Source: Pontibacterium sp049603715
GTDB taxonomy: Bacteria; Pseudomonadota; Gammaproteobacteria; Pseudomonadales; Balneatricaceae
DNA: 64,000 nt
Direction of reading: 5' to 3'
Assembly: GCA_049603715.1 (NCBI GenBank)
Contig: JBMYSW010000001.1
Location: 1-64,000 of the forward strand
Shown in pieces: positions 18,736 through 28,162 of the stretch. Below the pieces are notes generated by a model. That model made no database searches. It was not told where the DNA came from and was given only the letters and a program-made list of their open reading frames with translations. Within the stretch, counting starts at the first letter, position 1. Each line of letters starts with the position of its first letter. Made by a program: the position numbers and the translations under genes.

Positions 18736-20004
18736 TTAGAAAGCTTTGCGCCCAATACCTTGATAGGTAAAGCCGTACTCCACCATTTCGCCTGGGTCAT
18801 AGATGTTACGACCGTCGAGCAGAAGTGGGTCACGCATTTGTGTCACAATATGAGCAAAATCACGCATGCTGTACTCAGGCCACTCGGTAATGACCATAAG
18901 TGCATCAGCGCCTTCAACAGCTTGCTCGGGTGTGCTGCACAGCATAAGTTGGCTAGCGTTGCGATAGTGCGCGGCTAGGTTCTCAAGTGCCATTGGGTCG
19001 TGCACACGTACTTCAACACCTTGAGCCATTAGGGCATTAATGGTGGTGATACTCGGCGCATTGTGAATATCAGCCGTAGCTGGCTTGTAAGATGCACCCC
19101 AAATCGCCACTTTTGTGCCTTTAAGGTTGCCTTTGCGATGACGCCAGAACTTGCGGAACAAGGTTTCTTTTTGCTGCTCGTTCATGTCGATGACAGTACG
19201 AAGCAACGAAGAGCGGTGGTTTTCTTTTAAGAAGTTAGAGAAGAGTAACAACTCAGAAGAGAACTTTTGTCCGCCAAAACCACAACCCGGGTTTAGAAAG
19301 TGTTTACCCACACGTGAGTCGCCACCAATGGTGTCTTTTACACGCTCGATATCCACACCCATGTTGTCTGCAAGGCTAGCCAGCTCGTTAATGTAGCTTA
19401 GGCGCATAGCTAGCATGCCGTTTAGTGCCAAAGATGAGAACTCAGCCTCAACGGTGCTCATGAAGCGAATGCGTTGGCGCGCGCTCATAAGCACACGGGA
19501 CATGGCCGAAATTTTACTCATAGCCCAACGACACTCAGTACCCACAATGAGTTGGTCTGGACGCATAATCGATTCCAGAATCACACCGCCGCGGTAGTTG
19601 TCGTGCATGTATACCACGGTTTGGTTTTCTGGGTCGGGTAGTAGGTCAGCCAGTTGTTGGGTGGCACCAATACCAAAAATACTTTGGTTGATGATCAACA
19701 AACGGCCGTTAGCTTTAGCGCCTAGGCTCTTTACGATACGCTCAGCGGTGCCATAGTCACTGCTGTCGAGGTTAAGCCAATGCATATCGGCTTCTTCAGG
19801 CGGATGGTAAAGGTCGTAAGTGTGAAGGCGTTGTGCTTCAAACTGGGTGACTAGCAAGCTGCGCAAACCCGGTTCTGAGTGGTACATACGCTTGCTGTCG
19901 AGTTCTTGCTTGGTCAGCGGAATAAAAACGTCGTTACCGGCGCGGGCCAAAACACCCGCTGCGCCTAGTGCCGACATATTATCGCCGTAAATCACTATTT
20001 TCAT
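18736..20004 (-). CDS. UDP-glucose/GDP-mannose dehydrogenase-like protein lacking catalytic residues
   Basis: 422 residues with the overall architecture of the UDP-glucose 6-dehydrogenase family: N-terminal Rossmann domain, central helical dimerisation domain (SYINELASLADNMGVDIERV), and C-terminal UDP-binding domain (AIWGASYKPATADIHNAPS). The active-site block that reads GGSCFPKD in active enzymes is GGQKFSSE here, so the nucleophile Cys, the Lys and the Asp are all changed. The upstream catalytic Lys (K in the xKYAAN motif) is Ser (SSLALN), with only the Asn kept. The N-terminal glycine motif is GDNMSALG rather than GxGYVG. A catalytically dead paralogue with a binding or regulatory role is the likeliest reading. 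It follows pgi by 5 bp, so it is cotranscribed with galU-pgi. Confidence 0.8.
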   Translation of the reverse strand: MKIVIYGDNMSALGAAGVLARAGNDVFIPLTKQELDSKRMYHSEPGLRSLLVTQFEAQRLHTYDLYHPPEEADMHWLNLDSSDYGTAERIVKSLGAKANGRLLIINQSIFGIGATQQLADLLPDPENQTVVYMHDNYRGGVILESIMRPDQLIVGTECRWAMSKISAMSRVLMSARQRIRFMSTVEAEFSSLALNGMLAMRLSYINELASLADNMGVDIERVKDTIGGDSRVGKHFLNPGCGFGGQKFSSELLLFSNFLKENHRSSLLRTVIDMNEQQKETLFRKFWRHRKGNLKGTKVAIWGASYKPATADIHNAPSITTINALMAQGVEVRVHDPMALENLAAHYRNASQLMLCSTPEQAVEGADALMVITEWPEYSMRDFAHIVTQMRDPLLLDGRNIYDPGEMVEYGFTYQGIGRKAF

Positions 20005-20009
20005 AACGG

Positions 20010-21653
20010 TTATTCCTGTAGCCCAAGGGTGGCATTAATCAGTGCCACGGTGGATGCGTCCATACGCCCTTCGGCGGGAGCGTCACCCGTTAGCGCACTC
20101 AAGGTTTCGTTCGCCATGACTTTACCTAGCTCAACACCCCATTGATCGAATGGGTTGATATTCCAGATAGCGGCTTGGACAAACACCTTGTGTTCGTAGA
20201 GTGCAATTAATTGCCCTAGAGCGAAAGGCGTTAGCTCGTCTAGCAAAATAGTGCTGCTTGGTTGGTTACCCGCGTAGCGTTTAAATGCTGGGCGCTCTGA
20301 ATCTTCAGGTAGCGCGTGATCGCCAAACGCAAGAACACGTGACTGAGCAAAGCAGTTCGACAAGGCCAAAATGTGCTGACGCTTGAGTACGTCTGACTTC
20401 ACACCGCCTTCGTTGTTGTAACGACGGGCAGGTGCAATAAAGTCACACATAACTTTTTCGGTGCCTTGGTGCAGCAATTGGTAAAACGCGTGCTGTGCGT
20501 TAGGGCCAACTTCACCCCACAAGATAGGGCAGGTTGCATAATCGATACCTTGCTCTTCTAGGGTGGTGCTTTTGCCGTTACTCTCCATTTCTAGCTGTTC
20601 AAGATACGCAGGGAAGCGCTCTAAACGGCCGTCGTATGGCAAGATGGCGTGGGCGTGAATATCTAAAAAGTTGATATTCCAAATGCCAATAAGGGCATTA
20701 AGCACAGGGATATTTTGCTCTAATGGCGCTGAGCGAAAGTGCTCGTCCATAGCATGAGCGCCGGCCAATAGCTCGCGGAAGCGACGCATACCAATTTGCA
20801 GTGCAATCGGCAAACCAATGGTCGACCACATAGAGTAGCGACCACCAACCCAATCCCAAAAGCCCAGTTGGTTTTCTTCAGAAATGCCAAACTCGGTCAT
20901 TTTGGCTGGGTTAGCAGAAATACCAATAAAGTGGTTTTGTAAAATCAGGTCATCAGGTGTGCCTGTTTTATCATGAATCCACTTGCGTGCCGTCTCAGCG
21001 TTAGCCAGTGTGTCGAGTGTTGTGAATGACTTAGAGGCAATCACGAACATGGTGTCAGCGGGGTCTAAGCGATTAAGCAAGAGCGCTAGCTGGCTGCCGT
21101 CCATCGATGAGGCGAAGTGAACATCAATGTTGTGCTTGCCTGGCCATGGGTAATCGCAAAGAGCACGGTTGGTCATCAGTGGGCCCAAATCGGAGCCGCC
21201 GACACCAATGTGGACTACATTGCGAATCGGGCGACCGCTGTAACCTCGGTGTTGAGCCGAGTGTAAGCGGTTAACCACGTTTTCCATTTTGGTGAGTTGC
21301 TCGTGCACGCCTTTTACAACGTCAACACCGTCGACCTCTAGGGTGCGGTGGGAAGGCATACGCAGTGCCGAGTGGAGTGCAGGCCGGTCTTCAAAGCGGT
21401 TAACATGTGCGCCGCTAAAAAGCTGCTCGACTTTGCTTTCTACGTCTTGGCTTTTGGCTAGATTAACCAATAGCTCAAGGGTTTTAGGCGTAATACGTTG
21501 CTTAGAAAAGTCGATGAGCAAGTCTTGGTTGCGAAAAGTAAAGTCACTGTGGCGCGTTGGAAACTGCTCAAACAACGCGCTTAGGTGAGTCTCAGAGAGC
21601 TGCGCTGCATGGTCTTGCAGCGCTTTCCATTCGTCTCGTTGAGTAAGTTCCAT
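20010..21653 (-). CDS. pgi: Pgi, glucose-6-phosphate isomerase
   Basis: 547 residues, the standard length. The PROSITE-type signature GGRYSMWSTIGLPIAL lies near residue 268, and the second signature is seen near the C-terminus (QWGVELGKVMA). Interconverts glucose-6-phosphate and fructose-6-phosphate. It lies 3 bp after galU and 5 bp before the dehydrogenase-like gene on the same strand, which puts hexose phosphate and UDP-glucose supply in one transcript. Confidence 0.97.
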   Translation of the reverse strand: MELTQRDEWKALQDHAAQLSETHLSALFEQFPTRHSDFTFRNQDLLIDFSKQRITPKTLELLVNLAKSQDVESKVEQLFSGAHVNRFEDRPALHSALRMPSHRTLEVDGVDVVKGVHEQLTKMENVVNRLHSAQHRGYSGRPIRNVVHIGVGGSDLGPLMTNRALCDYPWPGKHNIDVHFASSMDGSQLALLLNRLDPADTMFVIASKSFTTLDTLANAETARKWIHDKTGTPDDLILQNHFIGISANPAKMTEFGISEENQLGFWDWVGGRYSMWSTIGLPIALQIGMRRFRELLAGAHAMDEHFRSAPLEQNIPVLNALIGIWNINFLDIHAHAILPYDGRLERFPAYLEQLEMESNGKSTTLEEQGIDYATCPILWGEVGPNAQHAFYQLLHQGTEKVMCDFIAPARRYNNEGGVKSDVLKRQHILALSNCFAQSRVLAFGDHALPEDSERPAFKRYAGNQPSSTILLDELTPFALGQLIALYEHKVFVQAAIWNINPFDQWGVELGKVMANETLSALTGDAPAEGRMDASTVALINATLGLQE

Positions 21654-21656
21654 AAC

Positions 21657-22535
21657 TTAAACACTAACTTTTTTAATCAAGTTAAGGGCAAAGTCTTTAG
21701 TGTCAGGGTGCTTAAGGCCGTAGTGGAACACAGCTTCGAAGTAACCTGGCTTGTTACCACAGTCAAAGGTTTGACCTGACATGCAGTAGATGCTCATTGG
21801 GTCGTCTTTTAGCAAGGTGTCCATTGCATCGGTTAGCTGGATTTCGTCGCCTGCACCCGGTTGAGTGTCGGCTAGCAATGCCATGATGCGTGCTGGGAAT
21901 ACGTAACGACCCACTACAGCGTAGTTTGATGGCGCTTCTTCAGCTGATGGCTTTTCTACAAAACCTTTAACTGGTGCGCTTTCGCCTGGAGCAGGCTTGT
22001 CAGAGCAGTCGGCGATGCCGTATTTGCTAATATCTTGCTCAGCAACGGCGTTCACCATGACTTGGCAGCTGCCGTCTTTCGCAAAGTTTGCAATCATTTG
22101 CGAAAGGTCGTGGATGCCGTCGTCGTCACAATCAACCAATACGTCTGGTAGTAATACTGCGAAAGGCTCATCGCCGGTCGCCGCTGCGGCACACAATACT
22201 GCGTGGCCTAGGCCTTTAGCTTCAGGCTGGCGAATAGCAAGAATAGTTACATCGTCTGGAATCAAGCCAGAAACGGCTTCTAGAATCGCGTCTTTACCTT
22301 TACGCGCTAGCTCAGACTCAAGTTCGTAGTGCTTGTCAAAGTGGTTTTCAATGGCTTCTTTGCCACTGCGGGTCACAAGAATGATCTCTTTAATACCAGC
22401 TTTCACTGCTTCTTCTACGACAAGTTGAATCGCAGGCTTGTCGATAATTGGTAGCATTTCTTTTGGGATTGCTTTACTCGCTGGTAGTACGCGTGTGCCT
22501 AGTCCCGCTACTGGAATAATTGCCTTCCTTACCAT
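21657..22535 (-). CDS. galU: GalU, UTP-glucose-1-phosphate uridylyltransferase
   Basis: 292 residues from the chosen start. The nucleotide-binding motif IPVAGLGTRVLPASKAIPKE is at the N-terminus, with conserved VEEAVKAGI, the EKP segment (GFVEKPSAEEAPSNYAVVGRY) and the acidic metal site. Makes UDP-glucose from glucose-1-phosphate and UTP. The frame could open 18 codons earlier, but the ATG at 22535 has an AGGAG site 8 nt upstream and gives the normal MVRKAIIPVAGLG start. First gene of the galU-pgi-dehydrogenase-like operon. Confidence 0.96.
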   Translation of the reverse strand: MVRKAIIPVAGLGTRVLPASKAIPKEMLPIIDKPAIQLVVEEAVKAGIKEIILVTRSGKEAIENHFDKHYELESELARKGKDAILEAVSGLIPDDVTILAIRQPEAKGLGHAVLCAAAATGDEPFAVLLPDVLVDCDDDGIHDLSQMIANFAKDGSCQVMVNAVAEQDISKYGIADCSDKPAPGESAPVKGFVEKPSAEEAPSNYAVVGRYVFPARIMALLADTQPGAGDEIQLTDAMDTLLKDDPMSIYCMSGQTFDCGNKPGYFEAVFHYGLKHPDTKDFALNLIKKVSV

Positions 22536-23075
22536 GTGACTCACTCCTAAATATTGCTTTTTGCAAAATGTTTTGTGGTAACGCAGCACTTAAGTGGCTG
22601 CTGACCTAAATTAAAGCAGCCCCGTGAGGGACTATGAAAAATACCTTATTACAAAGCAGGTTCTGTGCCGACTTGCCAGATTTTGGGGCAAGGCCTTAAG
22701 GACACGCGGGTTTGCTTGTACTTAAACGCTTCTTAACGCTCAGCTGTCTCAGCTTTATGATCGCTTATCTTTGTTTAAGTTTTGTGATTTTTTCGTTTTT
22801 GCACCGGCATCGAGCACAAAAATAGACCAGTAAAATTAAGCCTTTGTGTGAGTAGTTGCAAGCCTTTATGTGGCCACAACTGACGGCTTTGATGAGCGTG
22901 GACGTTTTAAACGAAAAAACTACTCTTTTTGGCCGAGTTGTTTCCTATTCAAAGTATCTAGGTGTTTGTCGGTCATTCCTAAGTCGTAAATAAGCTGGGC
23001 GAGGGCTAGCTATTTGCGGGTAAAGGCTGTCAAAATAGAGCCTGTTAAGGGATTAGTTTTTAAAGGTGTTGAGCC
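22536..23075. other. 540-bp divergent intergenic region galU/galE
   Basis: No plausible coding frame. The region must carry the promoters of the divergent galU and galE transcripts. One short inverted repeat is visible (CTTGCC 22672-22677 / GGCAAG 22687-22692). I could not identify a promoter or riboswitch with confidence. Confidence 0.4.
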
Positions 23076-24095
23076 ATGAAAGTGTTAGTAACAGGCGGTG
23101 CGGGTTATATCGGTAGCCATACCAGTGTGCAGTTGATTGAGGCAGGCCACCAAGTGGTTGTCTTGGATAACTTTTGTAACAGCAGCCCTATCGTTTTTGA
23201 TCGTATAGAACAAATTTGTGGTGCACGACCCACCGTCGTGGAAGGGGATATTCGCGATGAAGCGACGCTAGAGGCCCTCTTCTCGGCCCATAGTATTGAT
23301 GCTGTGATTCACTTTGCTGGCTTAAAGGCTGTAGGTGAGTCGGTTCAAATGCCAATTGAGTACTACCAAAATAACGTTGAAGGCACACTAAAGCTTGTTG
23401 ATGCCATGCGTCATGCGGGCTGCTTTAACTTGGTGTTTAGCTCGTCGGCGACGGTATACGGCGACCCTGAAACCATTCCTATTACTGAGGCCTCACCATT
23501 AAGTGCGACGAACCCTTATGGTCGCTCTAAACTCATTGTTGAAGATATTCTTCGTGATGTGGCTGTATCGAACGAGCAATGGAACATTGCTTTGCTGCGT
23601 TACTTTAACCCAGTGGGTGCTCACGAGTCGGGCTTGATTGGCGAAGATCCAGCGGGTCTCCCAAATAACTTGATGCCGTTTGTAGCTCAGGTGGCATCGG
23701 GCAAGCTAGAACGTCTTCGTGTATTTGGTGATGACTATGATACCCGTGATGGTACGGGCGTTCGTGATTACATTCACGTTCAGGATTTGGCGGCAGGCCA
23801 CTTGAGTGCTTTGGCAGTGCTAAAAGATGGCCATGGCTGTGTGCCTTATAACTTGGGTACAGGCAATGGTTCATCAGTGCTCGAAGTCATTCACATGTTC
23901 CGTGAAATTTCTGAACAGTCGATTCCTTACGAGGTTGTTGCCCGTCGTCCGGGTGATGTGGCTGAGTGTTATGCCGATCCGGGCTTTAGTGCACAGACGC
24001 TAGGCTGGAAAGCGACTCGTGGCTTAACCGAGATGATTCGCGATCACTGGAACTGGCAAAAGAATAACCCTCAAGGGTTTAAGTCTGCTGAGTGA
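23076..24095 (+). CDS. galE: GalE, UDP-glucose 4-epimerase
   Basis: 339 residues of the extended short-chain dehydrogenase family. GGAGYIGSHT is the NAD-binding motif at the N-terminus; the catalytic YxxxK is seen as YGRSK near residue 150 with the Ser/Thr of SSSATVYGD before it. Interconverts UDP-glucose and UDP-galactose for surface polysaccharides. An AAGGTG site lies before the ATG. It is convergent with ugd, each gene having its own terminator. Confidence 0.96.
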   Translation: MKVLVTGGAGYIGSHTSVQLIEAGHQVVVLDNFCNSSPIVFDRIEQICGARPTVVEGDIRDEATLEALFSAHSIDAVIHFAGLKAVGESVQMPIEYYQNNVEGTLKLVDAMRHAGCFNLVFSSSATVYGDPETIPITEASPLSATNPYGRSKLIVEDILRDVAVSNEQWNIALLRYFNPVGAHESGLIGEDPAGLPNNLMPFVAQVASGKLERLRVFGDDYDTRDGTGVRDYIHVQDLAAGHLSALAVLKDGHGCVPYNLGTGNGSSVLEVIHMFREISEQSIPYEVVARRPGDVAECYADPGFSAQTLGWKATRGLTEMIRDHWNWQKNNPQGFKSAE

Positions 24096-24126
24096 TGACC
24101 TAAGCACAGAGTAAGACTCTACAAGG

Positions 24127-24154
24127 CCAGTCTGATGTTCAGACTGGTTTTTTT
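24127..24154 (+). terminator. Terminator of galE
   Basis: Perfect 9-bp stem CCAGTCTGA / TCAGACTGG with a 3-nt loop, followed by seven T residues, 31 bp after the galE stop. Confidence 0.92.
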
Positions 24155-24197
24155 ATGTCTGGTGTTTAGAGCGGGCAGAGAGGTAAGTATTGAAGAC

Positions 24198-24234
24198 AAA
24201 AAAAAGCCCGCTCAACTCAAGGTTGGCAGGCTTA
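24198..24234 (-). terminator. Terminator of ugd
   Basis: On the minus strand, AAGCCTGC pairs with GCGGGCTT (one G-T pair), extended by CAAC/GTTG across a bulge, and is followed by a run of eight T residues. It lies just after the ugd stop. Confidence 0.88.
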
Positions 24235-24260
24235 GATCGTTAGCTAATAGCTGACAAAAA

Positions 24261-25604
24261 TTAGAACGCAGGCTTGATAGACTCGCCGCGGCCGATGCCG
24301 TAGTAAGCGAAGCCGCGATCTTTCATACGTTGTGGGTCGTAAAGGTTACGGCCGTCGAATACCGCTTTATCAGCTACAGAAGCGTCAAGTAGTTCGAAGT
24401 CTGCTGCGTAGAACTCTTTCCACTCGGTACATACTACAAGTGCGTCAGCACCTTTGAGAGCCGCTTCTTTAGTGCCTACAAGCATTAGGCCGTCACGTTG
24501 ACCATAAATGCGTTGGCACTCTTCCATCGCTTCTGGGTCGTAAGCTTGTACAGTTGCACCCGCTTCCCATAACGCTTCCATCAATACACGGCTGGTTGCT
24601 TCACGCATGTCGTCGGTATTTGGCTTGAACGATAGGCCCCAGACCGCGAACGTTTTACCTTTAACGTCGCCGTTGTAGTGACGCATGATTTCGCTGAATA
24701 GCTTGGTCTTTTGCGTGTTGTTTACAGACTCAACGGCTTCAAGCAGCTTAGGTTGGAAATCAACGCCTTGAGAGGTGCGGATAAGCGCTTGAACGTCTTT
24801 AGGGAAACATGAGCCACCGTAACCACAGCCAGGGTAGATGAAGCTGTAACCGATACGTGAGTCAGAGCCGATACCTACGCGCACTTTTTCGATGTCTGCG
24901 CCAAGTAGCTCAGCAATGTTAGATAGTTCGTTGATGAAGGAGATTTTAGTCGCCAACATGCAGTTTGCTGCGTATTTGGTTAGCTCAGCAGAACGGATGT
25001 CCATCACGATCATACGGTTGCGGCTGCGGCTGAATGGGTCGTAAAGCTCGTGCATTACTTTTTCAACTTCAGGGTTGTCAGTACCGATAACGATACGGTC
25101 TGGCTTCATGCAGTCTTCAATCGCAGAGCCTTCTTTCAAGAACTCAGGGTTAGATACCACATCAAAGTTGAAGGTTTTGCCTAGCTTTTCAAGAGTCTCA
25201 GAAACTTTTGCTTTAACTCGATCTGCTGTGCCGACAGGTACTGTGGACTTGTCAACGATGATAGTGTCTTTGTCCATGTGTGTGGCGATGGTTTCAGCCA
25301 CAGCAAGAACGTACTTAAGATCGGCAGAACCGTCTTCGTCTGGTGGTGTACCTACGGCGATAAACTGAACTTTACCGTGTTCAACACCCTGTTTGGCATC
25401 TGTTGTAAAGGTTAGGCGGCCCGCTTCGTAGTTCTTTTCTACCAATGGGGTTAGGCCTGGTTCGTAGATAGGTACGATACCTTTTTTCAAGTTTTCGATT
25501 TTTGTCTCGTCAACATCAACACAGACTACGTCGTGCCCTAGTTCTGCGAAGATAGTTCCCTGAACGAGTCCTACGTAACCGATACCAAATACAGTAACTT
25601 TCAT
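24261..25604 (-). CDS. ugd: Ugd, UDP-glucose 6-dehydrogenase
   Basis: 447 residues. All landmarks of an active enzyme are present: the N-terminal GIGYVGL motif, DKSTVPVGTADRV, NPEFLKEGSAIEDC, the LTKYAANCML segment with catalytic Lys and Asn, and the active-site block GGSCFPKD with the nucleophile Cys. It oxidises UDP-glucose to UDP-glucuronate with two NAD+. AAGGGA site before the ATG. It is the functional counterpart of the catalytically altered paralogue at 18736-20004. Confidence 0.95.
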   Translation of the reverse strand: MKVTVFGIGYVGLVQGTIFAELGHDVVCVDVDETKIENLKKGIVPIYEPGLTPLVEKNYEAGRLTFTTDAKQGVEHGKVQFIAVGTPPDEDGSADLKYVLAVAETIATHMDKDTIIVDKSTVPVGTADRVKAKVSETLEKLGKTFNFDVVSNPEFLKEGSAIEDCMKPDRIVIGTDNPEVEKVMHELYDPFSRSRNRMIVMDIRSAELTKYAANCMLATKISFINELSNIAELLGADIEKVRVGIGSDSRIGYSFIYPGCGYGGSCFPKDVQALIRTSQGVDFQPKLLEAVESVNNTQKTKLFSEIMRHYNGDVKGKTFAVWGLSFKPNTDDMREATSRVLMEALWEAGATVQAYDPEAMEECQRIYGQRDGLMLVGTKEAALKGADALVVCTEWKEFYAADFELLDASVADKAVFDGRNLYDPQRMKDRGFAYYGIGRGESIKPAF

Positions 25605-26246
25605 ATCTTTCCCTTAATACTAGTGAAATTGTAAAGCGGTGCACTTAAGGCTAAGCCAGTAACTTAGGTAAGTCCTTGTTGCTGGGCTTTGTTAGAGCCT
25701 AAAGTGTTGGTGTACTGTGCATGATCACAATACACACAATTTGTTCAATCCTAACGCGAAAAACTGCGTTTCACACGGATAAGATGCCAAGTATACGAAA
25801 TTAACGTGACAAATTAGTGCACATTTCGTTGTTCTTAGTCATTAAACTCCTTTTTATAAAAAGTGCTTACCCATTTTTTTGTAGGTTTTAGCACTACTTT
25901 GGGGCGTTTGTCACTTCTTGCGCCCCAAAAAGCTGACCGCTTTTGTTTGTGGCCTCTGTTTCGCGCCTTGTATCCTTCATAAGCGCTTGATGAAACGGAG
26001 GTCTCAGCGTTCGCATGTGTTTACACATCCAGCCCACGTTTGATTTTGCATAAACTAGGCCACCTTTGTTAAGGAAATAAGAATTATCTTGGATTTGCTT
26101 GGTTGACAGTCTTAGGCATGGAAATTAGATTATCGGCTTTTCGTCCAACCCAAAATAATAATAAGCACTGCAAAAGAGTGAGTAGGGTTAAGCACAGCTA
26201 GGTGGGCTCGTTGCTTTACTGAAACAAATTTTTCTTAGAGGTGCTC
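25605..26246. other. 642-bp divergent intergenic region with palindromes
   Basis: No plausible coding frame. The middle is unusually rich in symmetry: a perfect 14-bp palindrome CTTTTTATAAAAAG (25850-25863), AGTGCT (25862-25867) with AGCACT (25890-25895), and TTTGGGGCG (25898-25906) with CGCCCCAAA (25921-25929). None is followed by a T-run on either strand that would mark an ordinary terminator. The flanks should hold the ugd promoter (left) and the ABC transporter promoter (right). Confidence 0.45.
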
Positions 26247-28043
26247 ATGTCTAACTCGTCTTCTCACGCGTCTGCGTCGAGTTTTCAGTCGTTAATTCGA
26301 CTTTTTCGGTATGCCAAAGGTGAGCGGGTATCTATTTTACTTGCGAGCTTTTTTTCTGTTCTTAACAAGCTATTTGATGTTGCGCCCGAAATCCTAATTG
26401 GTGTCGCTATTGATGTGGTGGTAAACCAAGAACAAAGTTTTGTTGCGTCTTTGGGTTTTGATACGCCTGAAGAGCAAATTGCGGTGCTCAGTCTGCTGAC
26501 CTTTTTTATTTGGGCAGGTGAGTCGGTTACCGAATACATCTATCAGATTCTTTGGCGAAACCTTGCCCAGCGCTTGCAATCGAGTTTGCGTCTCGACTGC
26601 TATCAACACTTACAAACGTTGGATATGGCGTTTTTTGACCAGCGTGATAGCGGCGAGCTGGTGGCCATTCTAAATGACGATGTAAACCAGCTAGAGCGCT
26701 TTTTAGATGGTGGCGTGAATGGTGTCTTACAAATCAGCGTCTCGGTATTGGTGATTGGCGCGATCTTTTTGTATGTATCTCCCTTTATTGCCGCCTGTGC
26801 TTTTTTGCCTATGCCCGTTATTTTTGCTGCAGGCCTGTTCTTCTCTAAAAAGGCGGACCCTTTGTATGCCGATGTTCGCGACAAGGTGGCTGTACTGGCG
26901 ACGCGCCTGTCGAACAATATTCAGGGCATGGCGACAATCAAAAGCTTTACCGCTGAGTCTTACGAGTATGAGCGCTTAAAACAAGACAGTGAGGCCTATG
27001 TTGCCGCTAACAAAAAAGCCATTGCGGTGAGCTCAGCGTTTATTCCTTTGGTGCGCATTGCGGTGCTATCAGGCTTTTTGGTGACCTTCGCAGTGGGTGG
27101 CCTCAAGGCGCTTAATGGCGAAATTAATGTGGGTGCTTACAGTATGTTGGTGTTTTTAACCCAGCGCTTGCTTTGGCCATTGGTCGGCCTTGCCGAAATC
27201 ATTGACTTGTATGCTCGTGCCATGGCCAGCACTCACCGTTTGCTGAATATCTTAGACGAGCCGAATGCAGCTCAGCCTGTCATCAACCCATTAGAGAAGG
27301 TGTCAGTGGCAGGAGCGTTAACGTTAGACAAAATGTCTTTTGCTTACACGCTCGGTCGACCTGTGTTATCAGATATCTCTTTAAATATTCCGGCCGGTGG
27401 TTCACTGGGGATTGTGGGGGCAACCGGGTCAGGTAAGTCGACCTTGGTGAAACTGTTGCTGAAGTACTACTCGCCTAACCAAGGGGCGATTGCGTTGGAT
27501 GGTGTGCCGTACACTGAAATGAGCGATCGCGCTTTAAGGTCCCATATTGGTTACGTTAGCCAAGATGTCTTTCTGTTTCCGGGCAGTGTGCGCGAAAACC
27601 TTTGTTACGGCATGAGAGACGTGTCGGACGAGCAGCTCATTCACGCTGCAACCATGGCGCAGGCTTGGTCCTTTATTCAGGAGCTGCCCCAAGGCCTTGA
27701 TACCCCCATTGGTGAACGAGGCGTGCGTTTGTCCGGTGGTCAGCGCCAGCGCTTATCGTTAGCGCGAGCCTTACTCAAGCAGCCTGCCATTTTGGTTTTG
27801 GACGAAGCGACCAGCGCCATCGACAACGAAACGGAAGCAGCGATTCAGGCATCGATTGATCAGGTATCTAAAACATGCACCCTTATTGTGGTGGCTCACC
27901 GCTTATCGACCTTGGTAACCATGGATAACATTGTGGTGCTGGATATAGGCCAAGTGGTTGAGCACGGTAGCCACAGCGATTTGCTCCAAAAAGCGGGCTA
28001 TTACGCCGAGCAGTGGCGAATTCAAACGGGCCGCCAAGGCTAG
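26247..28043 (+). CDS. ABC exporter-type protein, fused membrane and ATPase domains
   Basis: About 598 residues. The N-terminal membrane domain (about 20-325) has six hydrophobic helices of the type I exporter fold; the C-terminal ATPase carries Walker A GATGSGKST, signature LSGGQRQRLSL, Walker B ILVLDEATS and the switch His in VVAHRLST. This is the MsbA/HlyB-like half-transporter layout and works as a homodimer. The frame also opens at GTG 26241, but ATG 26247 has the AGAGG site at a proper distance. The substrate is not known; its place directly before the iron-siderophore genes suggests, without proof, handling of a siderophore or related compound. Confidence 0.85.
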   Translation: MSNSSSHASASSFQSLIRLFRYAKGERVSILLASFFSVLNKLFDVAPEILIGVAIDVVVNQEQSFVASLGFDTPEEQIAVLSLLTFFIWAGESVTEYIYQILWRNLAQRLQSSLRLDCYQHLQTLDMAFFDQRDSGELVAILNDDVNQLERFLDGGVNGVLQISVSVLVIGAIFLYVSPFIAACAFLPMPVIFAAGLFFSKKADPLYADVRDKVAVLATRLSNNIQGMATIKSFTAESYEYERLKQDSEAYVAANKKAIAVSSAFIPLVRIAVLSGFLVTFAVGGLKALNGEINVGAYSMLVFLTQRLLWPLVGLAEIIDLYARAMASTHRLLNILDEPNAAQPVINPLEKVSVAGALTLDKMSFAYTLGRPVLSDISLNIPAGGSLGIVGATGSGKSTLVKLLLKYYSPNQGAIALDGVPYTEMSDRALRSHIGYVSQDVFLFPGSVRENLCYGMRDVSDEQLIHAATMAQAWSFIQELPQGLDTPIGERGVRLSGGQRQRLSLARALLKQPAILVLDEATSAIDNETEAAIQASIDQVSKTCTLIVVAHRLSTLVTMDNIVVLDIGQVVEHGSHSDLLQKAGYYAEQWRIQTGRQG

Positions 28044-28112
28044 TTGTTTTTGTAGTTTGCTGGAGCTTCTGCCTGCCCTTTACGGGGCAGGTATCTATCG
28101 CTATCGGCATAT

Positions 28113-28146
28113 ATGATAATTAGTAGTTGGTTATCATTATCATTTG
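28113..28146 (+). promoter_or_regulatory. Fur-box-like site before the siderophore operon
   Basis: The segment includes ATGATAAT and, further right, TTATCATTATC (28131-28141), which is an exact match to the right 11 positions of the classical 19-bp Fur box GATAATGATTATCATTATC; overall about 14 of 19 positions agree. It lies just upstream of the reductase start at 28163 and overlaps the upstream codons of that frame, which supports the downstream start. Confidence 0.65.
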
Positions 28147-28162
28147 CGTTATCGTTAACCGC

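Noticed and set aside
25898..25929. GGGGCG/CGCCCC hairpin as a terminator
   Set aside because: No T-run follows on either strand; A residues flank it, and it lies ~300 bp from any gene end.
26080..26102. Possible Fur box AATAAGAATTATCTTGG before the ABC exporter gene
   Set aside because: Only about 10 of 19 positions fit the consensus under the best alignment.
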